Of a stretch of DNA of 64,000 bases, positions 33,660 through 44,700 are shown one piece after another. Source of the DNA: Alectoria sarmentosa (lineage: Eukaryota > Ascomycota > Lecanoromycetes > Lecanorales > Parmeliaceae); NCBI GenBank assembly GCA_009733775.1, contig WOGZ01000001.1, positions 310,001 through 374,000 on the forward strand, read 5' to 3'. Position 1 is the stretch's first letter, and every line of letters begins with the position of its first letter. The notes below the pieces were generated by a model that saw nothing but the letters and a program-made list of their open reading frames with translations, was not told where the DNA came from and did no database searches. Made by a program: the position numbers and the translations under genes.

Positions 33660-34371
33660 TCAAATGCATAGCCCATGAAGAGACCGTGAATTTTGGCGTG
33701 GATGGAACTCCATACGGCGATCCTCATCCTGTCTAACAATGGTGGCAACCCCCAAAGCGGACTCTAAATGAGGTCTCACCAAACTTTCATGGGGGAGAGG
33801 GAGCCGTATTAGTGCCCACATGTCACAGACTGACTTATCTTGTTCCATCTGACGACCACGTTCTTAAAATCATCGAATTTTTTCAACGCACGAAGAAGAG
33901 AATTCCGCATACATAGGCCACTACTCCCAAATTCAGTTTTGCCGTATTCGATGGTAACATTGCAAGTAGAAGTGGGGTCCACGTTACGTCCACCAAAGAA
34001 CCAGATCGGACAGTCCTTTTCGAACTTAGCCTGTTCAACTCTCATTTGAGGATGATTCGTGGCAAAATTCATAGCCATAGGGAAGCGGAATTCGACATTG
34101 CGAATGCGCTCTAGATGAGCTGGCTTGCATGGTCGGGATAGCCCTGGTAGATTTGGCATGTGGCCTCCTGGTTGATACGCTCCAAAGCCTCTTCGCTTAG
34201 AGCCTTGTAGACTCGGAGGACGCTGAGGTCTCCTAATCCCAGAAGATTCGCTACAATCATGTCTCTGATCTCGCGCGGCATGACGACAAACAGAGACAGC
34301 GAGCGAGATCCTCCTTCTTGGAAGGTACTGCTGAATGTCTTTGTTGCAAGGAATTTAGAATCCGTCCTCAT
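33660..34371 (-). pseudogene. broken F-box-like gene
   Basis: From the ATG at 34371 a frame runs through VVMPREIRDMIVANLLGLGD, an F-box-type segment, to a stop at 34111. The neighbouring frame carries on directly with LERIRNVEFRFPMAMNFATN and continues to about 33820. The two frames meet at the same nucleotides without a GT donor, so a small indel rather than an intron separates them. Further on, a likely former donor reads ATAAGT instead of GTAAGT (about 33842), after which ALIRLPLPHESLVRPHLESA is found in the next frame. Together this looks like a disabled member of the local F-box family. A mis-assembled base could explain the first break but not the second as easily. Confidence 0.6.
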
Positions 34372-35099
34372 TGTAGCCTGAAATTGCGTGTCCAGGCCTC
34401 TATGACAGACATGAAATCATATTCGGCTAGTTAGGCGTCTATTCAATTTGTGGCTAGGGCAGGAAGCCTAGGAAGCCTAGGTAGGTAGGCAGACAAGCAG
34501 AGCAAGGGCATCACAACCTCCGTGGCTTAGATGCTTGTCGTCAAGCAGTACATGCACCTCAGCCATGGTGCCCATGGTCCTGCTGTGCTATGACTTCAGC
34601 TCCGCTTTTCCACGATGCAGTGTAACTTCCAGGGTACCTGCCTCGATGACAGAAATCTGTCGTCCATGGGTGAGAACTCAGAGTATACATGGAATCTTCT
34701 TGTGGGCACCGTCGCGATATGTCTTCGAGTCTCTTTTCGTTGTTAATAAGACGTGGCTTCTATTCCATGGTCCGCCATATCGTCCTCGACTTTTGTAGTT
34801 GACCTTTCATTCCAAGCCTTTATCAGCTTTTGATACATAGTCATCAAGCATGTTTTCAACCGTTGCAACTCATTTGGTGCAACTCATTATCTAGCGCATT
34901 TAGTGTCCTCGACTCCAGTCGTCTCACTCAATGCATATCTTGCCCCTTGCATTCATTGCAACGCAAGGGCTGGCAGATGTCAAGCTTCATACCACCCATT
35001 TTTGATTTAGGATGTGGGATGATGGTCACGAGCAATCTTTAACACATGACTTCTGTTCTTCAACTTATATCATGGTGAGGCGCAGTGCAAGAGAAAATC
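34372..35099. other. intergenic
   Basis: 730 nt between the broken F-box gene and the 2EXR-like gene, transcribed divergently. GGAAGCCTAGG is repeated in tandem near 34460-34480. No gene recognised. Confidence 0.5.
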
Positions 35100-36414
35100 A
35101 TGGCTCTTCCAGGAGTCGATTTGCTTAGTGCTCTACCTCCAGAGCTACGCATCAGAATCTACACTTACGTTTTCTCAACCGCAGATGAAGGACTCATCGT
35201 GGTGCGAGCTTTGAGAAGAGGAGACTGGGCAAGTGATATGGGAATTCCTCCATATGCAATTCTGCTCCAAGATCCTCGATATGGCCTCTATCGCGACAAA
35301 CGCAGAATCCGAGAAATTTGGCCTGGTCCTGTAGAGGAGGCCTTCCACACAGGTGACGCCAGTGCCTTTGACTAAGTCTCAAACCCTGATCAGTTGCCGG
35401 CTAGCTCTGCGATGGACTGCTGCCTATCAGCTTCTACTCAATGGGACCCATCGCGCGCATACCGACCAAATGATTTCAAATGTCATCTTCGAATATACCG
35501 GCCAGTGGCGCAATCGAAAACAGATTTCAAGTCACATACAGGCTCTGCGGAGGATCAGCAGTCGAATGCCTGAAGCTTCGGACCGTCTTACGCAGCAAAT
35601 AGTTCGCGCTGCTGCCGAACTTCGGGAAGCGGACACGGAAGATAATATCAAGGTCGACCGGATTCTTGGGCGGATACAGAACGCAACCTTCGTCCTTGCC
35701 AGGCGAAATCAGGAGACACAATACGCTGCTTTTGCAGACTCTCAACGGAGACGGAGACAGAGCCGTCGAGAGATCCAAACGCCACCAAAGCGACGGATGA
35801 GACTGGAAAACATCACGCCGGATGGCCAAGCTCATACCCTACTCCACGAGGTCTTGTACATTGCTTCTCAGAATGACCATGAGTTGTCATTTCAACCCCT
35901 GCGACCGCTGGGCAACAATTTTCTCGCTCTCAGCTCGGTCAGTCATCGTTTTCGGACCGAAGTCTTGCAATACATCGAATCCCATCTATCCTTTGCTTTC
36001 ACCAACGACACCGTGGCCTTGCAGTCTTTCTGCACGCTTCTAGAGCCGATCCACAGGCAACGGGTAAGGCACATAGCAATCGACATTGTGGATATTGACG
36101 CTCGAGATGTCCCCAGCCCATCATGGACAACTTTCGGCACCTATCTATCCACCAATCTCCCAAACCTGAAAACGGTCTTTCTCACCCTCATCCCACGCGA
36201 TCCCACCCGCAGCCATACGGTCGGTCATCAGTGGGGCCAGCAAACCGAAGACTTCCTCTCCAGCCTGGGGACCTGGAAAGCGACCGTCGTCCTGAGCCTG
36301 CAGTGGAAGGAAGACTGCGACTATTTCGAAAGCAAATACGTCGGTCTCCGAGGCTGGAGGTGCATCATCCGGCGCAGCGAAGATCCAAGCGAGTATGAAC
36401 AGAGGTCAGTCTGA
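35100..36414 (+). CDS. 2EXR/F-box-like protein
   Basis: Two exons (35100-35352, 35405-36414) with a 52-nt intron (GTGACG donor, GGCTAG acceptor) give 420 aa. The domain start is VDLLSALPPELRIRIYTYVF at residues about 5-24, the pattern of fungal 2EXR/F-box-like proteins. Without splicing the first frame stops at once, after a CDS-like end; the join restores LRWTAAYQLLLNGTHRAH in frame. The middle is Arg/Gln rich (QRRRRQSRREIQT), and the C-terminal part has leucine-rich strands (NLPNLKTVFLTLIPRD) as in many fungal F-box proteins. An in-frame start 15 nt upstream (non-ATG) was not used. A protein-interaction role is inferred from the family. Confidence 0.72.
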
Positions 36415-37127
36415 CACTTTGCATGCCTCAGGTGTGGAAAAAAAGGGGGTTTGAAACTGATTTTATCGAGTCTGCAGTACACAGGTGTGGCCGGGCTTCG
36501 GGGGAGATAGGTCCTGGATCCTATGAGCTGGCTCCCAGTGCGGTCACGAGAGCGAGCCACAAGAGCGAGGTCGCGCTCTCACCAGGCAAAGCTGTCATGA
36601 AGCATGGCAGCCACAGGTGCTGACATCAATTTTGGCCATCAACCGAGGACACTTATCGTTCAATGTCAGTAATCAGGCAGCGCGCAGCATGTTTCTCGGG
36701 TTTTTCATGAAGGAAATTCTGGCTTCAAATTACAAGGCGCACGGCAAAGTTGCGAAAGAATGCAGTCGCGTTCCAGTTGCTGGGTCTCGTTTGATACCGA
36801 CTCGGTCAATGGGCTAGGCGGTCTTGACATTTCAAGTCGCACGAGTCTCCACCTTTTCTTTAAGCTTTTCAGGAATGTTCTTTGCGACATAATTTCTTAC
36901 AATTATGTCGTCACGGCCGGCATCGTTCAGTTTTCAACCCTGCCTTTGGTCATATTCGTCTAAGCTTTATCTACGAAGATCTCATACATCGCTTACAATC
37001 GAAGAAGGCCCGACACCTTGACAAAAAATCGGCCAACTACATCACCACGATGTATTGCTGTTCGTTTTGTCTGGAACATTTCAGCTCCTTGCTCTCGAGT
37101 GATTATTTCAATCCGCTGCTCCCTCTC
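36415..37127. other. intergenic
   Basis: 710 nt between the 3' ends of the 2EXR-like gene and UNG1. No coding family. Contains short frames only. Confidence 0.5.
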
Positions 37128-38339
37128 TTAGACGCCACTCTTCTCAGGCGGAACGTCCAGATTCCAATCAATGGCACCATCCTCCCCATATCTCTCCTTC
37201 AACCACGCGTTGGTCTTCTGGAAATGCCCACAATCATACTATAAAAACCCGTTAGCAAACCTCCACCATGCAACGGATCAAGGCAGGCACTCACAAATCC
37301 CCTAGGCGCACTCAAGGGACTCGGATGCACACTCTGCAGCACGCAATGCCTCACTTTATCCAATTTGGCCACCCTCTTCGCCGCCGGGTTCCCCCACGCC
37401 AAAAACACCACGCCGTTCGTCCTCTTCTTCGCCACGATATCAATCACCTTCTGCGTGAACTTCTCCCATCCCTGATTAGCGTGGCTGTTCGCCTCGTGCG
37501 CTCTCACCGTCAGACACGTGTTCAGTAGTAAGACGCCACGGTCTGCCCAGGGGGTGAGCAAGCCTCCCTTCCTGGGGGGAGGTTCGAAGCTGTCGGGGTA
37601 TTCTATCTTGAGGAGCTTGTAGATGTTCGCGAGGGACGGAGGCGCAGGGGTGGGAGGGCGGACGGAGAAGCAGAGGCCGTGGGCCTGATTCAGGCCGTGA
37701 TAGGGATCTTGGCCCAGGATCACGCATTTGACCGTGTTCAGGGGCGTGTGACGCGACCTGGGTCTGCGGTCAGTAAAACGCCAATTGATACCCAGGGGGG
37801 GTCTCGTGTGTTGGTTCCCTGACGTACCATGAGTACACGTCAGCCGCGGGAGGAAAGATCTTTATTCCGTTCTCGTGCTCTTTCTTCAGGAAACGCTTCA
37901 GATCGAGAAAGTCCTTGGTGACGATTTCGTCCTTCAGCTGGGACAGCCAGCTCTCATCCAGCGACGCAATCTCCAGCGCCAGCAAATCCCTTTGCTCAGC
38001 CGTGAGCTTCTCGACCCATTTCCCCTTGTCAAATTTTGACAATGGCGCCGCTGCTTCTGCTTCTGCTGCTGGTGCAGGGACCCCGGCGGCAGACGTGAAG
38101 ATGGACGCGGTCGTTGCAGCCGTTGACGCAATGGACTTTTGAGAAGCGTCATCGAGCACAGCAGCAGCAGGAGGGGAAGAAGAAGGGATGGTCGAAGAGG
38201 CCGTGGATACAATGGCGGCGGCGGGCTTTGCCGTGCTGGACGGCGAGGAGAAGAAGGAGGTTATGGTGGCGTTTGCTTTGGGTTTCTTGGCGGCGGAGGT
38301 GGCAATGTCGCCGGCTTTGCGCTTGAGGGGGGTAGCCAT
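37128..38339 (-). CDS. UNG1: uracil-DNA glycosylase, family 1
   Basis: Three exons (38339-37828, 37757-37295, 37238-37128) with 70- and 56-nt introns give 361 aa. All UDG signatures are present: water-activating GQDPYHG with Asp at about residue 188, the FLAWG strand, and the DNA-intercalation loop HPSPLSA. The C-terminus ends in CGHFQKTNAWL and DWNLDV. It excises uracil from DNA in base-excision repair. The first 130 residues are disordered and Ala/Ser rich; they start with a basic nuclear-type segment (PLKRKAGD, AAKKPKA) directly followed by ATITSFFSS, which resembles a PCNA-binding (PIP) box. This suggests a replication-linked nuclear form. Two ACGCGC words lie 113-127 nt upstream of the ATG. 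No lesion seen. Confidence 0.95.
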
Positions 38340-38451
38340 GGCGAAAGCGATTCCAATGAATCAATGGACCGGAGGAAAGGGGATTGGCCAAATGGAAAGC
38401 ACTTTAGTTCGAGGATCGAGTGCTCTAAAAAAAAGTAGACGTGAGGTCGTG

Positions 38452-38466
38452 ACGCGCCGAACGCGC
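38452..38466. promoter_or_regulatory. paired ACGCG elements upstream of UNG1
   Basis: ACGCGC occurs at 38452-38457 and again at 38461-38466, about 113-127 nt upstream of the UNG1 ATG. ACGCG is the core of the MluI cell-cycle box bound by MBF-type regulators at G1/S in fungi. Function here is inferred. Confidence 0.45.
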
Positions 38467-38750
38467 TAGACAGCCCTGTCAAAACCCTAATCGTGAGTGA
38501 CAGATGTCAGATCGAGGCTTATCCATTGTGATGCCTTCGCGTAAACGCTCTTGATGCTTCGAGTATTCGAACACATCTACCTACCCTGATATGGGAGTAC
38601 TCATAGAGCGAAAAGATCGCGGGCAAGTAATTTGTTGTGAAACCAGGCTCTGAACACCATTGATACAATTACATCCGGGAACCTGGAGTCTTCCTCCGCG
38701 AACGCTTCAAAAGCAAGACTTGTCATACGCATCACACAGACTTGTTGGGG

Positions 38751-41700
38751 TCAAGCGACGCCAGTGACCCGCCTGATGTTCTTTCGTGGCCCTTCGCCTC
38801 CCACTATCACCTGACCTTCTTGCTCCAGACTTCTTAATGCCTCTGCAAATTCCGTCCCTTCGACCTGCGCGCTACCCTGCTCACTGACTCGCCTGTACAC
38901 TTCGCTGTATCGGGCTGATCCTCCCGACCTCGTCATCTCGTCAAGCAAATCTGTTATGGCCTTCTTCAGGTCCGACTTGCGTCGCCTCTCACTTGCGCTG
39001 GTACCTTCGGTAAGGAGGCCCATATCGATCAAGCCTGTTCTCGCATCTGTGGCAGCCTGCTTGAGCGCGGATTTAATCAACCGCACAGCTTCATGCACAT
39101 CATTAGCGGTGACTTCCTCCGCCAGGCGCATCTTGGCATGTGCTTCTGCTAAGCGAATCATGGATTCGAGTTGACGTGTCGTGGCCGTGATGCGGCGCTC
39201 CGCGGCGCGTACATCTTCTCCAAGTTTACGCATTTGCACGTAGGCAGAAACAAGTGCTTCTGAAGCGGCCTGAGTGATTTTAGGATGACATTTCGTACGT
39301 GCGTAGGAGATGTAGGAGGTCAAGAATTCGACGGGCTGGGAAAGATTTAGCGACTATGCATTGAGCTGGGGGAAGCTGCACTTACGAGGACTTCCTGAGC
39401 GTTTCCGTTTTCAGGTGTATCCTCAAGATACATACCCACAAGATGTCGTGCCAGTCTTCGATCGTTTTGCTCGTCAATCTGATCAAGAACGAGGTAGACT
39501 AGATCAAATCGGGATAGCAGGGTTGGTGGAAGGTCAATGTTTTGCGGTACAGGAAGGTTTACGTTGTACTTGCTCCCAATTGGATTTGCGGAAGCGAGAA
39601 TGCTGGTCCGAGCATTCAACGTGGTGATTATGCCGGCTTTCGCAATGGAGACCGTCTGCTGCTCCATCACTTCGTGCAGGACTGAGCGAGTCGAATCTGA
39701 CATCTTGTCGAACTCGTCGATGCAGCAAACACCTCCGTCTGACAATACCAGAGCTCCAGATTCAAGGACGACCTGTCGTGTCTCGGGGTCTCGACTGATA
39801 TAGGCTGTGAGACCGACGGCTGAAGATCCTTTACCGCTGGTGTACACTCCTCGAGGGGCAATTCTGTGGACGTACTTCAAGAGTTGGGACTTGGATGTCG
39901 AAGGATCACCGCAGAGCAGCACATTGATATCTCCTCGATACTTTGGGCTTCCTCCCTTTTCGAAAGATTTGTTTGTACCTCCGAACAATTGCAGCAGAAT
40001 ACCTTTCTTTACATCGTCCATCTCGTAAACACTCGGTGCTAACGATCTTGCCAAAAGCTCATAGACGTCACCTCGGGCAGCGGTAGCTTTGATCTTTTGT
40101 TCCTCTTCTTCACTAATCTTTCGGGATTGTTCAACATCTCCTGCGATTTGTTCAGAGAGCTCCTGCTCAATCGTCGATACATCAATGCCCAGCCGCCTCT
40201 TGTCGACTTTCTGGATATGCAGAACATCAATGTACGTTTTGAACAAGGCCTTGATCGTCCGTTGCCTTGGATTTATACGGACTGGGTTGCTTCGGAAAAT
40301 TCCAGTGACTTCAATGCGGTCACCAGCCTTGCAAACGTCGACGAGCTCCTCGTATGCGCACAGAGATACTGAGTGAGGCGTCTGGCCATCTGGCACGCTG
40401 TCCGGGGTCTCTTGAAGCTTGATCACTTGCTTATCCGCAAACTCACAACGATTATGCACAATCTGCATTGAATTCTGAGATTGGCAAGCTTGTCGAGGAC
40501 ATCTTGTCGGTTCGGCAATCTTTCCTCTATCAAGGGAAACGTTGACCGCGTGATTGCAAACCTGGCATCGGAAGAAAGCTAGGTAATTTGTTAGTCTTCA
40601 AATTCTGGCGAGACTGTATTGGGTTTATCTCACCCGTCTTCATGTCAGGTATGACTGGGGTAGTCCGTATGACAAGGCCTTTGATACTGACCATCTTGTC
40701 CATATCTACAGTCATGTCAGTACTGGATGGCGTTAAATTTCCGCGCACACTTACCATTTGGGTTCAACTCTCTCATGTTCACAGAACTATCGAGTCCAAA
40801 CGGTTTGACTTTGTATACCTTGGTCTCCGCTTCTTGTACCAAGTCCGGGATCAGTGACTGCTGCTCAACATGTCCGTTGGTCTCTGAGCTTGGTACTGCT
40901 GGCATAGAGCTATCGGGTCTTGGCTGTGCGCGCTGTAGCTGTTGCTCTGATCGCAGTCTGTTCATCTCTTCCTCGGCTTGATCCACAATAATATCCTTGA
41001 TTGCTTGATCCATGAGCGGGACGATTTCATGCGGATAAGCTTGCAATTGATGCCATAGCTTGATTGTGGATGGAAACGCTTTGAGATTTCGCACGTCTAG
41101 GTTGAGCCCCGTAACTCCCCATTGGCGCATGTTGTTCAGCATTTCAACATACTCCCTCTCATTACCTCCGCTCCCAGGCTCAGAAGTTTCTTCCTCTGTA
41201 GCGCCATCGGCCCACATGCGGTACTTTTTTTGGTAGCCCAAAAGGAATTCCTTGAACGTAGACATCGTATCCTGGATGGAGATATTCGTTCCCCAAATGA
41301 TTCTTGTAGATGAGCCTCCAATGGCATCGGCTTCTGATGTGTTAGGGTCAAGATTGGAAAAGGTGGCCGGATCGGAGGGAGCCCCATCTCGGACGGGCAC
41401 GCCATTCTCGTCAACGAACAGTCGGCGGCGGCGGCTAGGGGTTGAACCAAAGACGTCGGAATGGATGTCTCCTCGTCTGGAGTTGTTGAGACCAGAAGTG
41501 CCAGGTGCAGATGATCTCGAAGATCGAACGAACAGGCCGCTGCTGCTTGTGGGTATATCGGCGTGTCGGTCACCATTGGTGGCAGCTCGCGTGGGACTAG
41601 ACGATGATGCGTAGCGGATTGGAGATGAATCTGCGAAGTCAGCAGGTATTGTCTCTTGCAGGTTGCAAACTCACCGCGCGGCGGTGCTCGAGGAGTGCTG

Positions 41701-41888
41701 CCTGCAACAGAAACCTGCTTCAGAGGGGAGCTGATGTCCATGTTGGCATTTCCATTTGCGTTTCCGCTTGGCGCAGCTGGAGATGACTGGAAAAACAGCG
41801 GGGATGAAGAGGGCATATGTCGGCGTGTAGCTTGAGGCGTTGCTTGCACTGACGCTGGCCGCGATCGGCGAGGAGCGGGTGAAGACAT
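38751..41888 (-). CDS. MCM4: replicative helicase subunit MCM4
   Basis: Five exons (41888-41675, 41630-40755, 40705-40634, 40578-39386, 39335-38751) with introns of 44, 49, 55 and 50 nt give 979 aa with perfect frame. MCM4 is one of six subunits of the MCM2-7 DNA helicase. The N-terminus is long, Ser/Pro/Arg rich with many SP/TP sites, as expected for CDK/DDK-targeted MCM4. A zinc-binding segment (FRCQVCNHAV, then RCPRQACQ) follows, then the AAA+ core with Walker A GDPSTSKSQ (about 611-619), Walker B CCIDEFDKM and arginine finger LSRFD. A winged-helix C-terminus ends RRVTGVA. The gene runs divergently from the SDR gene at 42323 and has two ACGCGT sites in its upstream region. The in-frame codons before the ATG at 41888 lack an ATG. 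Confidence 0.97.
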
Positions 41889-41957
41889 CTTTCGCAAATG
41901 GGTTTTGGTAAAGGGTTGCGGAGGTCAAGGGTATCACAGTCCTTTGGACACGACTTG

Positions 41958-41977
41958 ACGCGTAAAGTGGAACGCGT
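41958..41977. promoter_or_regulatory. two MluI cell-cycle boxes upstream of MCM4
   Basis: Perfect ACGCGT words occur at 41958-41963 and 41972-41977, 70-90 nt before the MCM4 ATG. This is the classic MCB, recognised by MBF (Mbp1/Swi6-type) factors that switch on S-phase genes, MCM genes among them. Binding in this organism is inferred. Confidence 0.6.
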
Positions 41978-42322
41978 CTCGACGCCATTTTAGAGACAGC
42001 GCTAGTAGCAGCCCTAAACCTAAAGTCAGAAATACACTAATAATCTACATCATGTGACTCACTGCCATGCTTGGTACTCGCAAGTGCAATGTTCGACCAG
42101 GTCACGTAATCTCGCCTATTGAGATACAGTGTATTTGATTGGACGAAAGGCCTAGTGCGATCTGCACGTGACCTGCTAGATCATTGCATTTGCGAATATG
42201 CTCAGGCTCATTATTCCACCTTTGCTGGCGCTGTCCAGGACTTCCCTTGCAGACTGCACTGCAACTAACCCTGCAACGACGTTGGTCCGCAATTAGTCTA
42301 CTCGAGGTCTCTTACCAACATC

Positions 42323-43440
42323 ATGTCGCCCAAAATCTTTGCGACAGGCACAGTGTGTTCCTCGCGCCTTTGTACCAGCTCTCTACCTCCATCTGATACC
42401 AATACAGACCGGGTATGTCGGCGGCGATTTCCTCGTTCTTCTCCTTGAAACCCATCCGGAGTGGGCGACATCCATAGCATGCCTCGTTCGTGAACAAGCT
42501 CGAGGCGAGAGCCTAAAAGCCACATATCCCGACGTGCGACTAGTCTACGGTACGCTCGACGATACGGAAGTCCTCGAGAAGGAAACAGCGAAGGCTGAGA
42601 TTGTGCTTCACTTCGCAAGCTCTGATCACGTTGGAGCCGCTGAGGCTATTTCGAGGGGTTTGAGGAAAGGCGGAGGGTATTGGATACATACCAGTGGGAC
42701 AGATATCCTGTTGTTGCAGCCGTCAGAAGATCACAAGGACGTCAAGACTTTCGACGATTGGGGTGGGATTAAGCAGTGCACAAGTCGTCCTGGTACGCTG
42801 AAACCAGTCCATTGAGAAGACAGCTACTGATAACAGAATTTGTTAAGATTCGGCTCCCCATCGTCCTGTTGACAAAGTAGTTCTTGCAGAAGCCGCCTCG
42901 TATTCAATCAAAACAGCCATCGTTTGCCCCTCTTTAATTTACGGAACAGGCCGCGGCCCGGGCAACCAACGCTCAATGCAAGCTTACGAGCTCAGTAGAC
43001 TGGTTCTCGAACGCGGCGCAGGCTTCGTTATTGGCAATGAAGACTACATGTGGTTCAATGTACACATCTACGACCTTTCGCGTCTATATCTGTCGCTTCT
43101 TGAAGCAGCTGTTGCGGGTGGTGGCAAAGCGGGTTGGAATGACGAGGGCTACTATCTTGTTGAGAACGGTGAGCACAGATGGAATGACCTTGCGCAGGAG
43201 ATTACGAACGAGGCATACAACCAAGGCTTTATCAAGTCTGTCGAGGCCAGAAGTCTTGAAGGTGAGGAACGAGACAAGCTCAAGGCAGTTGGCGTGGCGC
43301 TTTGGAACGTGAAGTCCAGAGCAAAGGCTATCCGGGCTACAAATTTGCTGGGCTGGAAACCTAGGGAAAGATCTTTGATAGACGAGATCCCAGATGTTGT
43401 GGGCAGCGAAGCCAAGCGGATTGGAATTGCGTCGGAATAG
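42323..43440 (+). CDS. NAD(P)-dependent epimerase/SDR family protein
   Basis: Three exons (42323-42352, 42408-42792, 42848-43440) with two 55-nt introns give 335 aa. The first intron falls inside the dinucleotide-binding loop and splicing creates KIFATGTTGYVGGD, the TGxxGxxG Rossmann motif. Later family marks are LVYGTLDD, EIVLHFASSDH, then TAIVCPSLIYGTGRGPGNQR, where the YxxxK position and substrate loop would be expected. The extended-SDR form suggests a nucleoside-diphosphate-sugar epimerase-like or NmrA-like reductase; the substrate is not known. It shares a 430-bp divergent intergenic region with MCM4, so the ACGCGT sites could influence it too. No defect is visible. Confidence 0.85.
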
Positions 43441-44038
43441 AGCCTTGCTGTATCAAGAACTTCCAACTCGTTCATCTGGGATCCCATCCGTGCTTCATCT
43501 CCACTCTCGTTCTCTATCTTTTTCTCTGAGCGCGCGCTTCAGTCAAGTCAGGATGCGTGTCAGTGTGACAGTCGTCTTATTTCTTTCGCCGAAGGAGGAT
43601 GCAACTGCTTTCACTTCCCCCAATATCTCATCTCCAGGTTAAGGCTGTCGTAGAGGTCACCCCGTCAGAAAATTACTTGAATCGATCATTTTTGAAGTCA
43701 GATTTATAAGAGCGTTGATAATACTCTCTATATAGTACTTCCGAGTACTTGGCTTGGCAGTTCTATGATAATTTAACAGTGTTACATGAGTCTCAAGGTT
43801 TTGTTTTGTAAAGGTATTTTTATGAGAACTTGTGCATATGGGAATTGATTTGCTACCGTTACAAAAGTAAAACCGTAAAAATATATGAGGTAACGTAGAT
43901 ACTTCGGTAGCATAGAATTATTACTTCTCCTAACCTAATCTAGTTTAGATATAGTTTTTAAGACTCGTAGCCCTACGCTAAGGTACCTTTCAGCTTGTTG
44001 ACCAACCCGCACGAACGCTTAATCTAAACATATTTCCT
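43441..44038. other. AT-rich intergenic
   Basis: About 600 nt, AT rich from 43670 on. No gene. It marks the start of the region containing many broken genes. Confidence 0.5.
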
Positions 44039-44270
44039 CGTCGGTTATTCGGCGATATGTTTGGTCGAAAGACCGTCTTTCTCCTGACTGTCGTGCTCTT
44101 CACTATCTTTTCAATTTTCTGCGGCAGTGCGAATTCCATGGAGGGATTGTAAGGACCATTAGAAAGGCCAAAATTTCGACTTCTAGAAGACATCTCGTGC
44201 TGAAGAGGATCATACTCCGAGCTTTTCAAGGAATGGGCGGCTCTGGAGTGTACTCGCACTTAACTCGCCC
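44039..44270 (+). pseudogene. fragment of an MFS drug-type transporter
   Basis: The plus strand reads FGDMFGRKTVFLLTVVLFTI and continues through SIFCGSANSMEGL, the G-x-L-x-D-x-x-G-R-K loop and TM3 of DHA-type major facilitator transporters. After a plausible intron (GTAAGG donor near 44150, AAGAG acceptor near 44202), IILRAFQGMGGSGVYS gives the next conserved helix. The match ends abruptly by 44270 at a short inverted repeat (ACTCGCC...GGCGAGT). Nothing of the other ten helices is found on either side, so this is a truncated relic. Confidence 0.7.
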
Positions 44271-44700
44271 GCTCGCTAATGGCGAGTCAAGTCCGTGGCA
44301 CGATTAGTCGTCGCTCCCGCCGCTAAATAGGCTCATAGACGAGGGAAAGAAACACGCTAATTTTACACGTGTTCGTGGCTCTAACAGTATTACATACCCG
44401 TAGTCTTCGAAATAATTCATATTCAAGTAGAGTGCTGCCTCTGCAAAGACAATATAGTGTATCACTGGATCCCTACGAGCCCAAGGGGCTGCAAATTTGT
44501 TTCTGCAATCTTCTTCGATGTGGCATACATTTGTATGCGACTGGTGTCAGCAGGAGTCCCACCAGTCCTAATGGTACGTCATTTGGGGCTAGCGTTGCGC
44601 GCAACTTGCTGAGATGAGAATCTACGAGCGCTCCTAAGATTCTACATGACGATACTACTGCTGCCATTCCTAAACTTCTATTCTTCCCACTTTCTCCAAA

